DNA from: Clostridia bacterium
GTDB lineage: Bacteria > Bacillota > Clostridia > Christensenellales > CAG-1252
NCBI GenBank assembly: GCA_017455385.1
Contig: JAFTBD010000062.1
Location: 1 to 25,430 of the forward strand
Direction: 5' to 3'
Length of the DNA: 25,430 nucleotides
Part shown: piece after piece, positions 8,146-15,720 of the stretch
Layout of the letters: each line of letters starts with the position of its first letter
Numbering within the stretch: position 1 is the stretch's first letter
Notes under the pieces: generated by a model
What the model saw: the letters and a program-made list of their open reading frames with translations, nothing else
What the model was told of the DNA's origin: nothing
The model's database searches: none
Translations under genes and position numbers: made by a program

Positions 8146-8183
8146 TTCGCGTCAGCGGCACCTCAATTCCGCATTCCGAATTA
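8146..8183 (+). repeat. 38-bp direct repeat, copy 2
   Basis: Same unit as 7912-7949 with one substitution. It is followed directly by a terminator hairpin that, like the sequence after copy 1, contains CTATTCGG in the loop or 3' arm, so the repeated unit may extend about 35 nt further with a diverged but base-paired tail. Confidence 0.9.
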
Positions 8184-8184
8184 T

Positions 8185-8219
8185 AAAGTTGCCGAGGCTT
8201 CTATTCGGCAACTTTTTTT
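8185..8219 (+). terminator. Intrinsic-terminator-like hairpin after direct repeat copy 2
   Basis: A 10-bp stem AAAGTTGCCG/CGGCAACTTT (8185-8194 with 8206-8215) is followed by more T, giving seven T in a row (8213-8219). No protein gene ends just upstream, so it either ends a read-through or small transcript or belongs to the repeat unit. Confidence 0.75.
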
Positions 8220-8227
8220 GTGGGGGA

Positions 8228-8257
8228 TTGACAAAGGAAGGAATTATTAGTTACAAT
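8228..8257 (+). promoter_or_regulatory. Sigma-A type promoter of the gene at 8318
   Basis: Consensus TTGACA (8228-8233), 18-nt spacer, TACAAT (8252-8257). Expected start of transcription is near 8264, giving a leader of about 55 nt before the ATG at 8318. Confidence 0.8.
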
Positions 8258-8317
8258 ATCTTTACATAACGAGTATTCGTTTGAGTTTCGACAGAGTCGA
8301 TACAGAAGGAGTGGATT

Positions 8318-9235
8318 ATGGAGAAAAACGGGCTGTTACTATCCGCAGGCGAAAGGGTCGTGAAGCGCTATGACTTCGTGGACGGAGAAGGGGAGAACTC
8401 CCTTATCATCACGGACAATCGAGTCATTCGTCGCATTAACGGCGGAGATACCTTCTCCCAGAGGGAAATATTGCTCTCGGACGTCAACCAGACGGGGACC
8501 TCTTGCCAGACCATACACCATTATTCCGAGCCGAGGACGAACCCGCTGAAATACGTATTCATCGTCATTGCCATTGCCTTATTGGCGATAGCGATATATT
8601 TTGCTTATTCTGCCATAATCGCAGTCAAGAATGGATCTATGTCGATCCGCTCGATCGTCCTTGCCGGCATCTGTCTGATCTTCGCCGTTATATTCCTGAT
8701 CGTCGCATTCAAATTGAAGAAACTGCAGACGCACACCGAAGAGACCGTCATGAAGATCGACATATATGATAAATACTGTAATAACTGCGTCATTTCCATT
8801 GAATTAGTATGCGGGGCAAAGGATTTTGCTTGGGATCTCGCGAATGAGCTCGGTTCTTTCCTCTTCAGCGTGACGGAGGAGGCGAAGGTATCACCCAAGG
8901 TGGCGACCGCAGCTCCGCTTGCATCTTCTATTCCGCATGATACCGCCCCCATTACTCCCGTCGTGGCTCCCGCTGAGGAGGAAACGCTCTCTCCCGTATT
9001 CGGACAGCAAGAAGGGGTGGTGGCGAGATCTACCTTCGGACCTGAAATGGACTATGAAGGGGAGGACGAAAGCGCGGATATTTCCGATGCTTTCAGCCAA
9101 GAGGAGCCCGTCGAAGAGGAGACGGCTGAGTCCGCCGACGAGAGAGACGTCGATGTGCCTGTAGAGGAGAGCGGTGACGCCGAAGGGGTCGAGGACGTCA
9201 CGGACGAGAACGAGGATCCGAACGGGATCGAATAA
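8318..9235 (+). CDS. Uncharacterised membrane protein with acidic tail
   Basis: Not recognised. The 305 residues form three parts. Residues 1-75 are a soluble beta-rich segment (SLIITDNRVIRRI, then FSQREILLSDVNQTG) that resembles bacterial PH-like domains, with the second part of the fold perhaps continuing after the membrane (VMKIDIYDKYCNNCVISIEL). Two membrane helices lie at about 78-103 and 111-132. From about 185 to the end is a proline-, glutamate- and aspartate-rich disordered tail with very few basic residues. No signal peptide or catalytic motif is seen. A good ribosome site AGAAGGAG (8304-8311) and a strong promoter mark it as a real single-gene unit. It faces the SpoIIQ-like gene tail to tail. 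The PH-like reading is inference from pattern only. Confidence 0.8.
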   Translation: MEKNGLLLSAGERVVKRYDFVDGEGENSLIITDNRVIRRINGGDTFSQREILLSDVNQTGTSCQTIHHYSEPRTNPLKYVFIVIAIALLAIAIYFAYSAIIAVKNGSMSIRSIVLAGICLIFAVIFLIVAFKLKKLQTHTEETVMKIDIYDKYCNNCVISIELVCGAKDFAWDLANELGSFLFSVTEEAKVSPKVATAAPLASSIPHDTAPITPVVAPAEEETLSPVFGQQEGVVARSTFGPEMDYEGEDESADISDAFSQEEPVEEETAESADERDVDVPVEESGDAEGVEDVTDENEDPNGIE

Positions 9236-9320
9236 GCATAGCATTCCTTATTCCACATAAATAATACCTTTATATTCAACTCAAAAACGCTCGGAGAGTG
9301 CTGCGGATACGAATACTCTT

Positions 9321-9365
9321 TGAAGAAAAGGGCAGGCGCGTACTAATCGTACGTAACTGCCCTTT
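9321..9365 (-). terminator. Two-stem intrinsic terminator of the M23 gene
   Basis: Read on the minus strand: AAAGGGCAG, TTA, CGTAC, loop GATTA, GTACG, CGC, CTGCCCTTT, then TCTTC. The 9-bp outer stem and 5-bp inner stem are perfect. The internal loop and inner stem are identical to the gpmI terminator at 7798-7841. It may also stop the convergent transcript from 8318. Confidence 0.85.
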
Positions 9366-9399
9366 GATGAAATAGTTAGTGAAGTAGATGCGCCGCTAT
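9321..9399 (-). repeat. Dispersed 3'-UTR repeat, copy 2
   Basis: Minus-strand relative of 7767-7841. It begins ATAGCGGCGC (9390-9399), 9 nt after the M23 stop codon, has TACTT soon after, and ends in the terminator with the shared core. The two copies face each other and bracket the gene at 8318-9235 and the direct repeats. Confidence 0.65.
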
Positions 9400-9408
9400 A
9401 CGAACGTT

Positions 9409-10083
9409 TTACTTATTGGTGCTTTCGAAGTATTGCACGGGATCTATCTTGTCGCCCGAGGCATTCAGCAGCTCAAAATGCAGGTGCGGACCTTTGTGCT
9501 TCTCGAAGGTGCCGCTCTCGGCGATCTTGCCGATAACGTCCCCTTTTTTTACCTTTTGATCCACCTTGACTGCGACGTCGCTGTCCAAGAGACTGTAAAC
9601 GCTCGTGAGCCCGTCCTTATGCTCGATGACCACTTCCGTGCCTCTGAGGACGCTCGTCGTGACGCTCTTCACCGTGCCGTCGTATACCGCCTTCACCTCG
9701 GTGCCCACCTCCGCCGCCACATCATAGGCTTCGTGCGTGCTCCATTGATTCAGGGTGGCGTTATAGACCAGCGTGTCATTGGAGAATACGCCCACCACTT
9801 CGCCCTCTGCGGGGAGAGAGAAGATCACCTCTTCGGGTTCGGCGGCGCTCGTCTGCTCGCTCGGCTCTGCATTTGCCTGCGGTTCAAGGGACTCCGTAGG
9901 CTCTTCCGAGGGGAGATTCAGTCCCGCGTCCACGGCGGCGTCCGTGCTGTGCTGTCTGGTCGCGTAGGTGACCGCTACCATCGTGGCGATGGCGATCACG
10001 CATACGATCATAAGTATTAAGTAAAGGTTCTTCTTGATAAATGCCGCGAATCTCGCGTTTCCGTGTTTTTTTGTCTTTTCCAT
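9409..10083 (-). CDS. SpoIIQ-like M23 (LytM) family protein
   Basis: Single-pass membrane protein with an outside LytM domain. Residues 18-41 are a signal-anchor helix after a basic N-terminus; 42-85 are a polar Pro/Glu-rich linker; 90-218 are the M23 fold. Zinc ligands look complete: His117 and Asp121 in STHEAYD, and His200 and His202 in GPHLHFEL. Size and layout match SpoIIQ, the forespore partner of SpoIIIAH in the feeding channel. Bacillus SpoIIQ has lost a zinc ligand, whereas clostridial forms keep them, as here. A GGAGGT ribosome site lies upstream of the ATG (complement 10081-10083), and a possible forespore-sigma promoter lies further up. Other sporulation genes in the window support the call, but a non-sporulation M23 peptidase cannot be ruled out, so no symbol is given. 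Confidence 0.82.
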   Translation of the reverse strand: MEKTKKHGNARFAAFIKKNLYLILMIVCVIAIATMVAVTYATRQHSTDAAVDAGLNLPSEEPTESLEPQANAEPSEQTSAAEPEEVIFSLPAEGEVVGVFSNDTLVYNATLNQWSTHEAYDVAAEVGTEVKAVYDGTVKSVTTSVLRGTEVVIEHKDGLTSVYSLLDSDVAVKVDQKVKKGDVIGKIAESGTFEKHKGPHLHFELLNASGDKIDPVQYFESTNK

Positions 10084-10101
10084 TTTCTACCTCCGTCACA
10101 T

Positions 10102-10131
10102 TGATTATGGACGGGCTGTCGCTTTCTATAC
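10102..10131 (-). promoter_or_regulatory. Possible forespore (sigma-F/G-like) promoter of the M23 gene
   Basis: On the minus strand GTATA (10127-10131) and CATAATCA (10102-10109) are 17 nt apart. This resembles the sigma-G pattern GnATA...CATnnTA with one mismatch. No good sigma-A pair was seen here. Inference only. Confidence 0.35.
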
Positions 10132-10194
10132 GGGGAGAAAAAGATTTTTTCGTGAAACGGTGTCCGCGCGCCCGCGGGAAAACGAATATCTTTA

Positions 10195-10224
10195 TTGACG
10201 AATAACACTTATTTTTATTATAAT
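10195..10224 (+). promoter_or_regulatory. Sigma-A type promoter of the shikimate operon, apparently leaderless
   Basis: TTGACG (10195-10200), 18-nt spacer, TATAAT (10219-10224). The ATG of the first gene is at 10231, only 6 nt after the -10 box, so transcription would begin at or next to the start codon. No ribosome binding site precedes that ATG. Confidence 0.75.
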
Positions 10225-10230
10225 AAAACT

Positions 10231-11108
10231 ATGAGAAAGATCAGCGTCAGCGGATACGGATATATAGATAGGCTGCCTATTGAGCGCAGTTTCGATCTGC
10301 TTGCTCGCGCCGGTGTGGACGCGGTGGACTTTCCTTTATATCAATACCCGCATAGTATGGAGTGTCGTTTTCCCTTCGTGGGCGAATGTGAGGATAGGTG
10401 CGCCGCCGTCAAGAGTGCCGCTGAGAGGGCAGGGCTCGTCATCGGGCAGACGCACGCTCCCTTTTGTTACTACGAAGAGTGCTCGCGGGAGAATATCGTC
10501 CGCGCGTTGATCGATTCCGTTTACGCCACGAAACGGCTCGGCGCGGACTGTATCGTGATGCACCCCGTGAAGTTCGGCGGGTGTATCCGAGACGAACGGA
10601 GAGAAGAATGCTTCGAGGTGAATCTCGAGATCTTCCGCGAGGTGGCGCCTGCGCTCCGCGAGACGGGCGTGAAAGGGCTTCTCGAGAATATGTTCATCAA
10701 GCGGGTGGAGGATGGCTATAAGAGGCTGTATCCCACCATCTATTCCACGGGAGAGGAGCTTGCCCGCGCCGTGGACATTTTGGGTGATGATTTCGGCGTT
10801 TGTCTGGACACCGGTCACGCGCATATCACGGGAGAGGATATTCCCCGAATGGTGCGTCTCCTCGGGGGCAGGCTGCTCGCTCTCCATATCCATGACAATA
10901 CGGGCGCCCGCGACGACCATCTCCCGCCGTACGCAGGGGATATCCCCTTTGCGGACGTGATGACCGCCCTCGCGGAGGTTGGGTATCGTGGCAACATCAA
11001 TTTCGAGGTGAATTTCGGGAATGTGCCCGAAGAGCATTTATTATCGGGCTTCCGCTATTTGGCGGAGGTCGGCAGAGCGTTCCGCTCGGCTGTGGACGGA
11101 GAAAAGAA

Positions 11109-11112
<4 letters not shown>
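10231..11112 (+). CDS. Sugar phosphate isomerase/epimerase-like TIM barrel (AP endonuclease 2 family)
   Basis: Metal-dependent TIM-barrel protein, 293 residues. Likely metal and catalytic positions are His75 (QTHAPF), His111 (MHPVKFGG), Glu142 (LLENMF), Asp183/His186 (CLDTGHAH), His209 or His211 (HIHDN) and Glu249 (FEVN), the xylose-isomerase-like set. The frame is open back to 10195, but those codons overlap the promoter; ATG 10231 gives a natural first strand (MRKISVSGYG). First gene of the shikimate operon, overlapping aroB by 4 nt. Members of this superfamily include 3-dehydroshikimate dehydratases, so a role on a shikimate intermediate is possible. The substrate cannot be read from sequence, and a general sugar isomerase is just as likely. 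Confidence 0.88.
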
Positions 11113-12155
<1,043 letters not shown>

Positions 12156-12156
12156 T

Positions 12157-13380
12157 ATGGCGGATTATTGTTTGATCGGCAAAAGGCTGAATTACAGCTA
12201 TTCCAAAGTGGTGCATAATAAGCTGGGCTATGACTATGACCTCACGGAAGTGAAGGAAGGGGAGCTCGGCACATTCGTGCGCGCCCGCAAATATAAAGGC
12301 TTCAACGTCACCATCCCTTATAAGAGCGCCATCATCGAATACCTCGACCGTATCACCGACGAGGCGAAAAAGCTCGGCGTCGTGAACCTCGTGATGGACG
12401 AAGGGGGGAAGCTCGTCGGCTACAATATGGACATTCGCGGCATGGAGTACGCCTTGGAACGTTCGGGCGTCTCCCTCGCGGGGAAAAAAGTCCTCATCCT
12501 CGGCACGGGCAATACCTCCGCCACGGCGGCGTATCTCGCTGAGAAGGCGGGCGCGAAGGAGATCGTGAAGATCAGCCGTACCGGTGAGAATACCTACGAG
12601 AATATCGCGAGGCATCGAGACGCCTCTTTCATCATCAATACCACCCCCGTCGGGACTTATCCGTCCAATGAGGATTGCTTACTGGATCTCTCCCTTTTCC
12701 CCGACCTCGAAGGGGTGCAGGAAGTCATTTATAATCCTTTCAAGACCCGCCTCGTCTTGCAGGCGGAAGCGCGCTCCCTCGCCGTCGCCACGGGACTGGA
12801 TATGCTCGTCGGGCAGGCGTATTGCACCGCGGAGAAATTCACGGGGAGATTGCCGGATAGGGCGGTGGTGGACCGCATCGTTCGCGAGATCCTTCGAGAT
12901 GACGGGAATATCGTCCTCGTCGGGATGCCTTCCTGCGGGAAGACCACGATAGGACGCGCTCTCGCAGCGTCACTCGGACGCCCCTTCGTCGACACGGACG
13001 AGGAGATCGTCAAAGCGCACGGCGACATCCCCACCATCTTCGCCGCGGAAGGAGAAGCGGTATTCCGCGTCTATGAGAGCGAGGTCATCGCCGAAGTGGG
13101 CAAGCGTCACGGGCTCGTCATCGCCACGGGCGGCGGTGCCGTGAAGTCGGAGAGAAATATATTGAATCTGAAACAGAATGGGACCGTCGTCTACGTCAAG
13201 CGCGACCTGAGCGAGCTCACGGCGGACGGCAGACCCTTGTCGCAGAACGGAAAGATCGCCGCACTCTACAAGGAACGCGCGCCCATCTACGAGCGGATCG
13301 CCGATATCACGGTCATGAATGACGCCAGTATATCGGACGCGGTCGGCGCCATATTGAAAGAGGAGGAGAAGCCGGGATGA
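12157..13380 (+). CDS. Fused shikimate dehydrogenase and shikimate kinase (AroE-AroK)
   Basis: One uninterrupted 407-residue frame carrying two successive pathway activities. Residues 1 to about 246 are AroE: shikimate-binding SYSK near residue 20, FNVTIPYK with catalytic Lys56, GYNMD with Asp92, the NADP loop LILGTGNTSATAAY, INTTPVGTYP, and GLDMLVGQAY near the domain end. Residues from about 250 to 407 are AroK: P-loop GMPSCGKT (256-263), FVDTDEEI with the shikimate-binding Asp, VFRVYESEVI with the conserved Arg, ATGGGAV, and the lid RPLS. The usual NTDG of AroE reads NMDI. The kinase domain starts directly after the dehydrogenase, with almost no linker. It follows aroB by 1 nt and overlaps aroQ by 4 nt. 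Both halves look active. Confidence 0.94.
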   Translation: MADYCLIGKRLNYSYSKVVHNKLGYDYDLTEVKEGELGTFVRARKYKGFNVTIPYKSAIIEYLDRITDEAKKLGVVNLVMDEGGKLVGYNMDIRGMEYALERSGVSLAGKKVLILGTGNTSATAAYLAEKAGAKEIVKISRTGENTYENIARHRDASFIINTTPVGTYPSNEDCLLDLSLFPDLEGVQEVIYNPFKTRLVLQAEARSLAVATGLDMLVGQAYCTAEKFTGRLPDRAVVDRIVREILRDDGNIVLVGMPSCGKTTIGRALAASLGRPFVDTDEEIVKAHGDIPTIFAAEGEAVFRVYESEVIAEVGKRHGLVIATGGGAVKSERNILNLKQNGTVVYVKRDLSELTADGRPLSQNGKIAALYKERAPIYERIADITVMNDASISDAVGAILKEEEKPG

Positions 13381-13832
13381 AAATACTCGTCATCAACGGA
13401 CCGAATTTGAATATGCTCGGGGTCAGAGAGCCGGAGCTCTACGGGGACAAAAGCTATAAAGCCTTGGTGAAAGGCATCAAAGCCGCCGCGAAAAAATACA
13501 GCGTTTCCGTCAAATGCGTGCAGTCCAATGAGGAAGGCAAGATCGTGACTTACATCCAGCGCGCCCTCGGCAAATACGACGCCATCGTCATCAATCCCGG
13601 CGCATACACCCATACTTCCGTCGCTATTTTGGACGCTTTGAAAGCGGTCGCTATCCCCACGTGGGAAGTGCATCTCACCGACGTGGACAACCGCGAAGAA
13701 TTCCGCAAAGTCAGCTACGTCTCCTTCGTCGCGAAACGTCGCATCACGGGACTCGGCTTCGACGGATACTATCAGGCGATCGGAGAGATCGCTGTCCGCC
13801 GGAAGGCGCAGGACATTGTGGACAGCCTATGA
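13377..13832 (+). CDS. aroQ: 3-dehydroquinate dehydratase, type II
   Basis: Dehydrates 3-dehydroquinate to 3-dehydroshikimate; the type II enzyme is a small flavodoxin-like dodecamer subunit. Motifs: INGPNLNMLGVREPELYG with the catalytic Arg and Tyr, VQSNEEG, VINPGAYTHTSVAI with a conserved His, and EVHLTDVDNREEFR. In the last motif the family's usual SNxHxRE reads TDVDNRE, so the position of the catalytic-site histidine of the M. tuberculosis enzyme is Asp here. Length 151 is normal. AGGAGG just upstream is a strong ribosome site; the gene overlaps aroE-aroK by ATGA and the next gene by ATGA. Confidence 0.95.
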   Translation: MKILVINGPNLNMLGVREPELYGDKSYKALVKGIKAAAKKYSVSVKCVQSNEEGKIVTYIQRALGKYDAIVINPGAYTHTSVAILDALKAVAIPTWEVHLTDVDNREEFRKVSYVSFVAKRRITGLGFDGYYQAIGEIAVRRKAQDIVDSL

Positions 13833-14365
13833 AAGTCGCTATTGCCTCCGACATTCACGGCTCCTATCCCGCGACGGTCGCCTTTTTCTATGCGGCGGAG
13901 CGGCTCGGCGCGGAGAAGTATATTCTTCTCGGTGACTTATACTATCACGGCATCCGCAATCCTCTCCCCGAAGGGTACGCGCCCTTGAAGGTGGCGGAGT
14001 ATCTGAATGAGAGAGCGGACAAGCTCCTCGTTGTCAAAGGGAATTGCGACAGCGACGTGGATATGACCGTCTCGAATTTCGATTTCGCGAGTTCTTTGCT
14101 CCTTGATTTGAATGGGAAGATCGTCTACTGCACCCACGGGGACAAATACGATAAAGATCATCTGCCGAAAGGCGCATACGATTTATTTTTGTACGGGCAT
14201 TTCCACACGGGACTCATCGAGAAGGCGGGCGGCGTCATCGTCGCCAATCCCGGTTCGCTCAGCCTGCCGAAAGGGGGCACGGAGCGCAGTTTCCTTCTTT
14301 TGGACGATGGGAAATTGACCTTGCATTCTCTGCAAGGGGACGTCCTCGCCGAGTCGGAAATATGA
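13829..14365 (+). CDS. YfcE/MJ0936-type metallophosphoesterase
   Basis: Two-metal phosphodiesterase of the calcineurin-like superfamily, 178 residues. Metal motifs are complete: SDIHGS (Asp-x-His) at the N-terminus, LLGDLYYHG, VKGNCDSD, CTHGDKY and YGHFHTG, followed by NPGSLSLPKGG. E. coli YfcE is of similar length and cleaves phosphodiester test substrates; the natural substrate is unknown. The frame is open from 13661, but that part overlaps aroQ in another frame; ATG 13829, in an ATGA overlap with the aroQ stop, starts exactly at the family N-terminus. It also overlaps the next gene by ATGA. Its place in a shikimate operon is not explained by the known family role. Confidence 0.92.
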   Translation: MKVAIASDIHGSYPATVAFFYAAERLGAEKYILLGDLYYHGIRNPLPEGYAPLKVAEYLNERADKLLVVKGNCDSDVDMTVSNFDFASSLLLDLNGKIVYCTHGDKYDKDHLPKGAYDLFLYGHFHTGLIEKAGGVIVANPGSLSLPKGGTERSFLLLDDGKLTLHSLQGDVLAESEI

Positions 14366-15285
14366 TAGACCTGCATTGCCATTTGGACGGCTCGCTCTCC
14401 GTCACAGACCTCTTGACCTTGTCCGATATGACGGGCGTTTCTCTCCCTACGAGGGACAGGGAAACGCTCTTTTCGCTATCGACCTATACGGGCGTCGGCA
14501 CCCTCAATGATTACCTGAGGAAATTCGATCTGCCCATCAGCCTCTTGCGTGCGCCGGAATGTGTCGAGTACGCGGTGGTCTCCCTCTCGCGGCGGCTCGC
14601 GGCGTGCGGTTGCACTTACGCGGAGATCCGTTTCGCCCCCGCTTTCCACACGCATGGCGGCAGCAGTATGCGAGAGATCGTCAGGGGCGCCGAGGCAGGA
14701 TGCAAGCGGGCGGAGATCCACGTGAGCCTCATCCTCTGCGCGATGCGTGGCAGGGAGGAAAAGGAAAACCTCGAGGTCATCGAGATCGCGGCGGAGGAAA
14801 AGGGTCGCGGCGTGGTCGGTGTGGACCTTGCGGGTGCGGAAGCCTTATATCCAACCGAGGGGTATAGAGAGGTATTCTTGCTCGCCTCGCGGCTGGGACT
14901 TAATATCACGGTTCACGCAGGGGAAGCGGCGGGCGCGGATAGCGTTCGAGCCGCTCTCGACCTCGGTGCGCGCCGTATCGGTCACGGCGTACGGGCGGCA
15001 GGTGACGAGGCTCTCCTCGACAGGATCGCGCGAGAGGGCATCGTGCTCGAGATGTGTCCCACCAGTAACGTACAGACGGGGGCGGTGGCTTCGATCGAGA
15101 CGCACCCTATCGGAGACTTTATGGCGCGCGGCATTCGCTGTGTGGTGTGCTCGGATAATATGACGGTGTCGAATACCGACGTGCGGAGAGAATGTGCCCT
15201 CGTCAAGCAGGCATTTCCCGTTCTTGCGGGCAGGATCGGCACCGATGAAGATATGAAATATGCTTTCGGGAGGACGATGAAATGA
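14362..15285 (+). CDS. Adenosine-deaminase-like metal hydrolase
   Basis: Amidohydrolase-fold enzyme of the adenosine/adenine deaminase family; would release ammonia from a purine such as adenosine. Zinc and catalytic motifs: DLHCHLDGSL (His5, His7), YAEIRFAP, GVDLAGAE, TVHAGEA (His185, Glu188), RIGHGV (His208), MCPTSN and CSDNMTVSNT (Asp265). The second Asp of the classical TDDP is Asn here, a variant seen in other bacterial members as far as I recall. It has 307 residues and ends soon after the last motif, perhaps 20-30 residues short of classical ADA; the stop lies inside the ATGA overlap with the ACT gene, so it is not an obvious frameshift. Exact substrate uncertain, hence no symbol. Confidence 0.88.
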   Translation: MIDLHCHLDGSLSVTDLLTLSDMTGVSLPTRDRETLFSLSTYTGVGTLNDYLRKFDLPISLLRAPECVEYAVVSLSRRLAACGCTYAEIRFAPAFHTHGGSSMREIVRGAEAGCKRAEIHVSLILCAMRGREEKENLEVIEIAAEEKGRGVVGVDLAGAEALYPTEGYREVFLLASRLGLNITVHAGEAAGADSVRAALDLGARRIGHGVRAAGDEALLDRIAREGIVLEMCPTSNVQTGAVASIETHPIGDFMARGIRCVVCSDNMTVSNTDVRRECALVKQAFPVLAGRIGTDEDMKYAFGRTMK

Positions 15286-15659
15286 TGCTTCGACGGCTTG
15301 CGGGTGAGTACACCGTTTGCAAAGTGTCGCCTGACGCGGCGGCTCGGACGCCTTTTTCCTTTCTGTCTGTCACGGACAGCGAGGTGTCACTCCTCTGTAG
15401 GACGGAGGACGTCCTCGTCTCGGTCACGGCGCGAGAGGACGGATGGAAAGGCTTCCGCATCGAGGGGCAACTGGAATTCTCCCTCGTCGGAGTGCTCTAT
15501 GAGCTCTCGGGGATCCTCGCGAAAGAGAATATCGGCATCTTCGTGACGTCGACCTATGACACCGATTATATCTTCGTGAAGAAGGAGGATTTCGCGCGGG
15601 CGTGCGACGCTCTTTCGCGCGCGGGACATATCTTTACCGAAGAGAGCGCGGGAGAATAG
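15282..15659 (+). CDS. ACT-domain protein, possible amino-acid sensor
   Basis: Small soluble protein of 125 residues resembling the COG3603 ACT family. The C-terminal half (about 60-120) reads like an ACT fold: LVGVLYELSGILAKENIGIF, then VTSTYDTDYIFVKKED. The N-terminal half is likely a second, diverged ACT-like repeat. Such proteins usually bind amino acids. As last gene of the shikimate operon it could sense an aromatic amino acid, but that is inference. It overlaps the ADA-like gene by ATGA; a second ATG follows at 15285, and GGGAGG at about 15268-15273 could serve either. Confidence 0.8.
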   Translation: MMLRRLAGEYTVCKVSPDAAARTPFSFLSVTDSEVSLLCRTEDVLVSVTAREDGWKGFRIEGQLEFSLVGVLYELSGILAKENIGIFVTSTYDTDYIFVKKEDFARACDALSRAGHIFTEESAGE

Positions 15660-15667
15660 ACGGGCTA

Positions 15668-15697
15668 TTTACATTTGCGGCTCGGATATAGTATAAT
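15668..15697 (+). promoter_or_regulatory. Sigma-A type promoter of the triple-domain gene
   Basis: TTTACA (15668-15673), 18-nt spacer, perfect TATAAT (15692-15697). A GGAGG ribosome site at 15710-15714 precedes the ATG at 15721, leaving a leader of about 17 nt. No terminator separates it from the shikimate operon. Confidence 0.8.
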
Positions 15698-15720
15698 GGT
15701 CTTGAATCCGGAGGATCAGT

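Larger units (their letters stand above)
7842..8227. other. Gene-free stretch with repeats between gpmI and the next gene
   Basis: No convincing protein gene. Short open frames starting at 7886 and 8001 lack ribosome sites and run through the direct repeats. The stretch holds the right half of the gpmI palindrome, two copies of a 38-bp direct repeat (7912, 8146), a small hairpin GGCACC/GGTGC around 7975-7990 downstream of copy 1, and a terminator hairpin downstream of copy 2. A small RNA ending at 8219 is possible, but no good promoter for one was seen. Confidence 0.6.

Noticed and set aside
7912..8183. CRISPR-like array from the 38-bp repeats
   Set aside because: Only two copies, 196 bp apart between ends, without further regular spacing and without cas genes.
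7886..8186. Two overlapping small open frames (7886-8098 and 8001-8186) in the gap before 8318
   Set aside because: They start at GTG and TTG without ribosome sites, run through the 38-bp direct repeats, and show no protein-like conservation or domain.
10195..10230. Longer TIM-barrel protein starting at TTG 10195
   Set aside because: Those codons coincide with the -35 and -10 boxes and encode a low-complexity Asn/Tyr stretch; the fold starts at ATG 10231.
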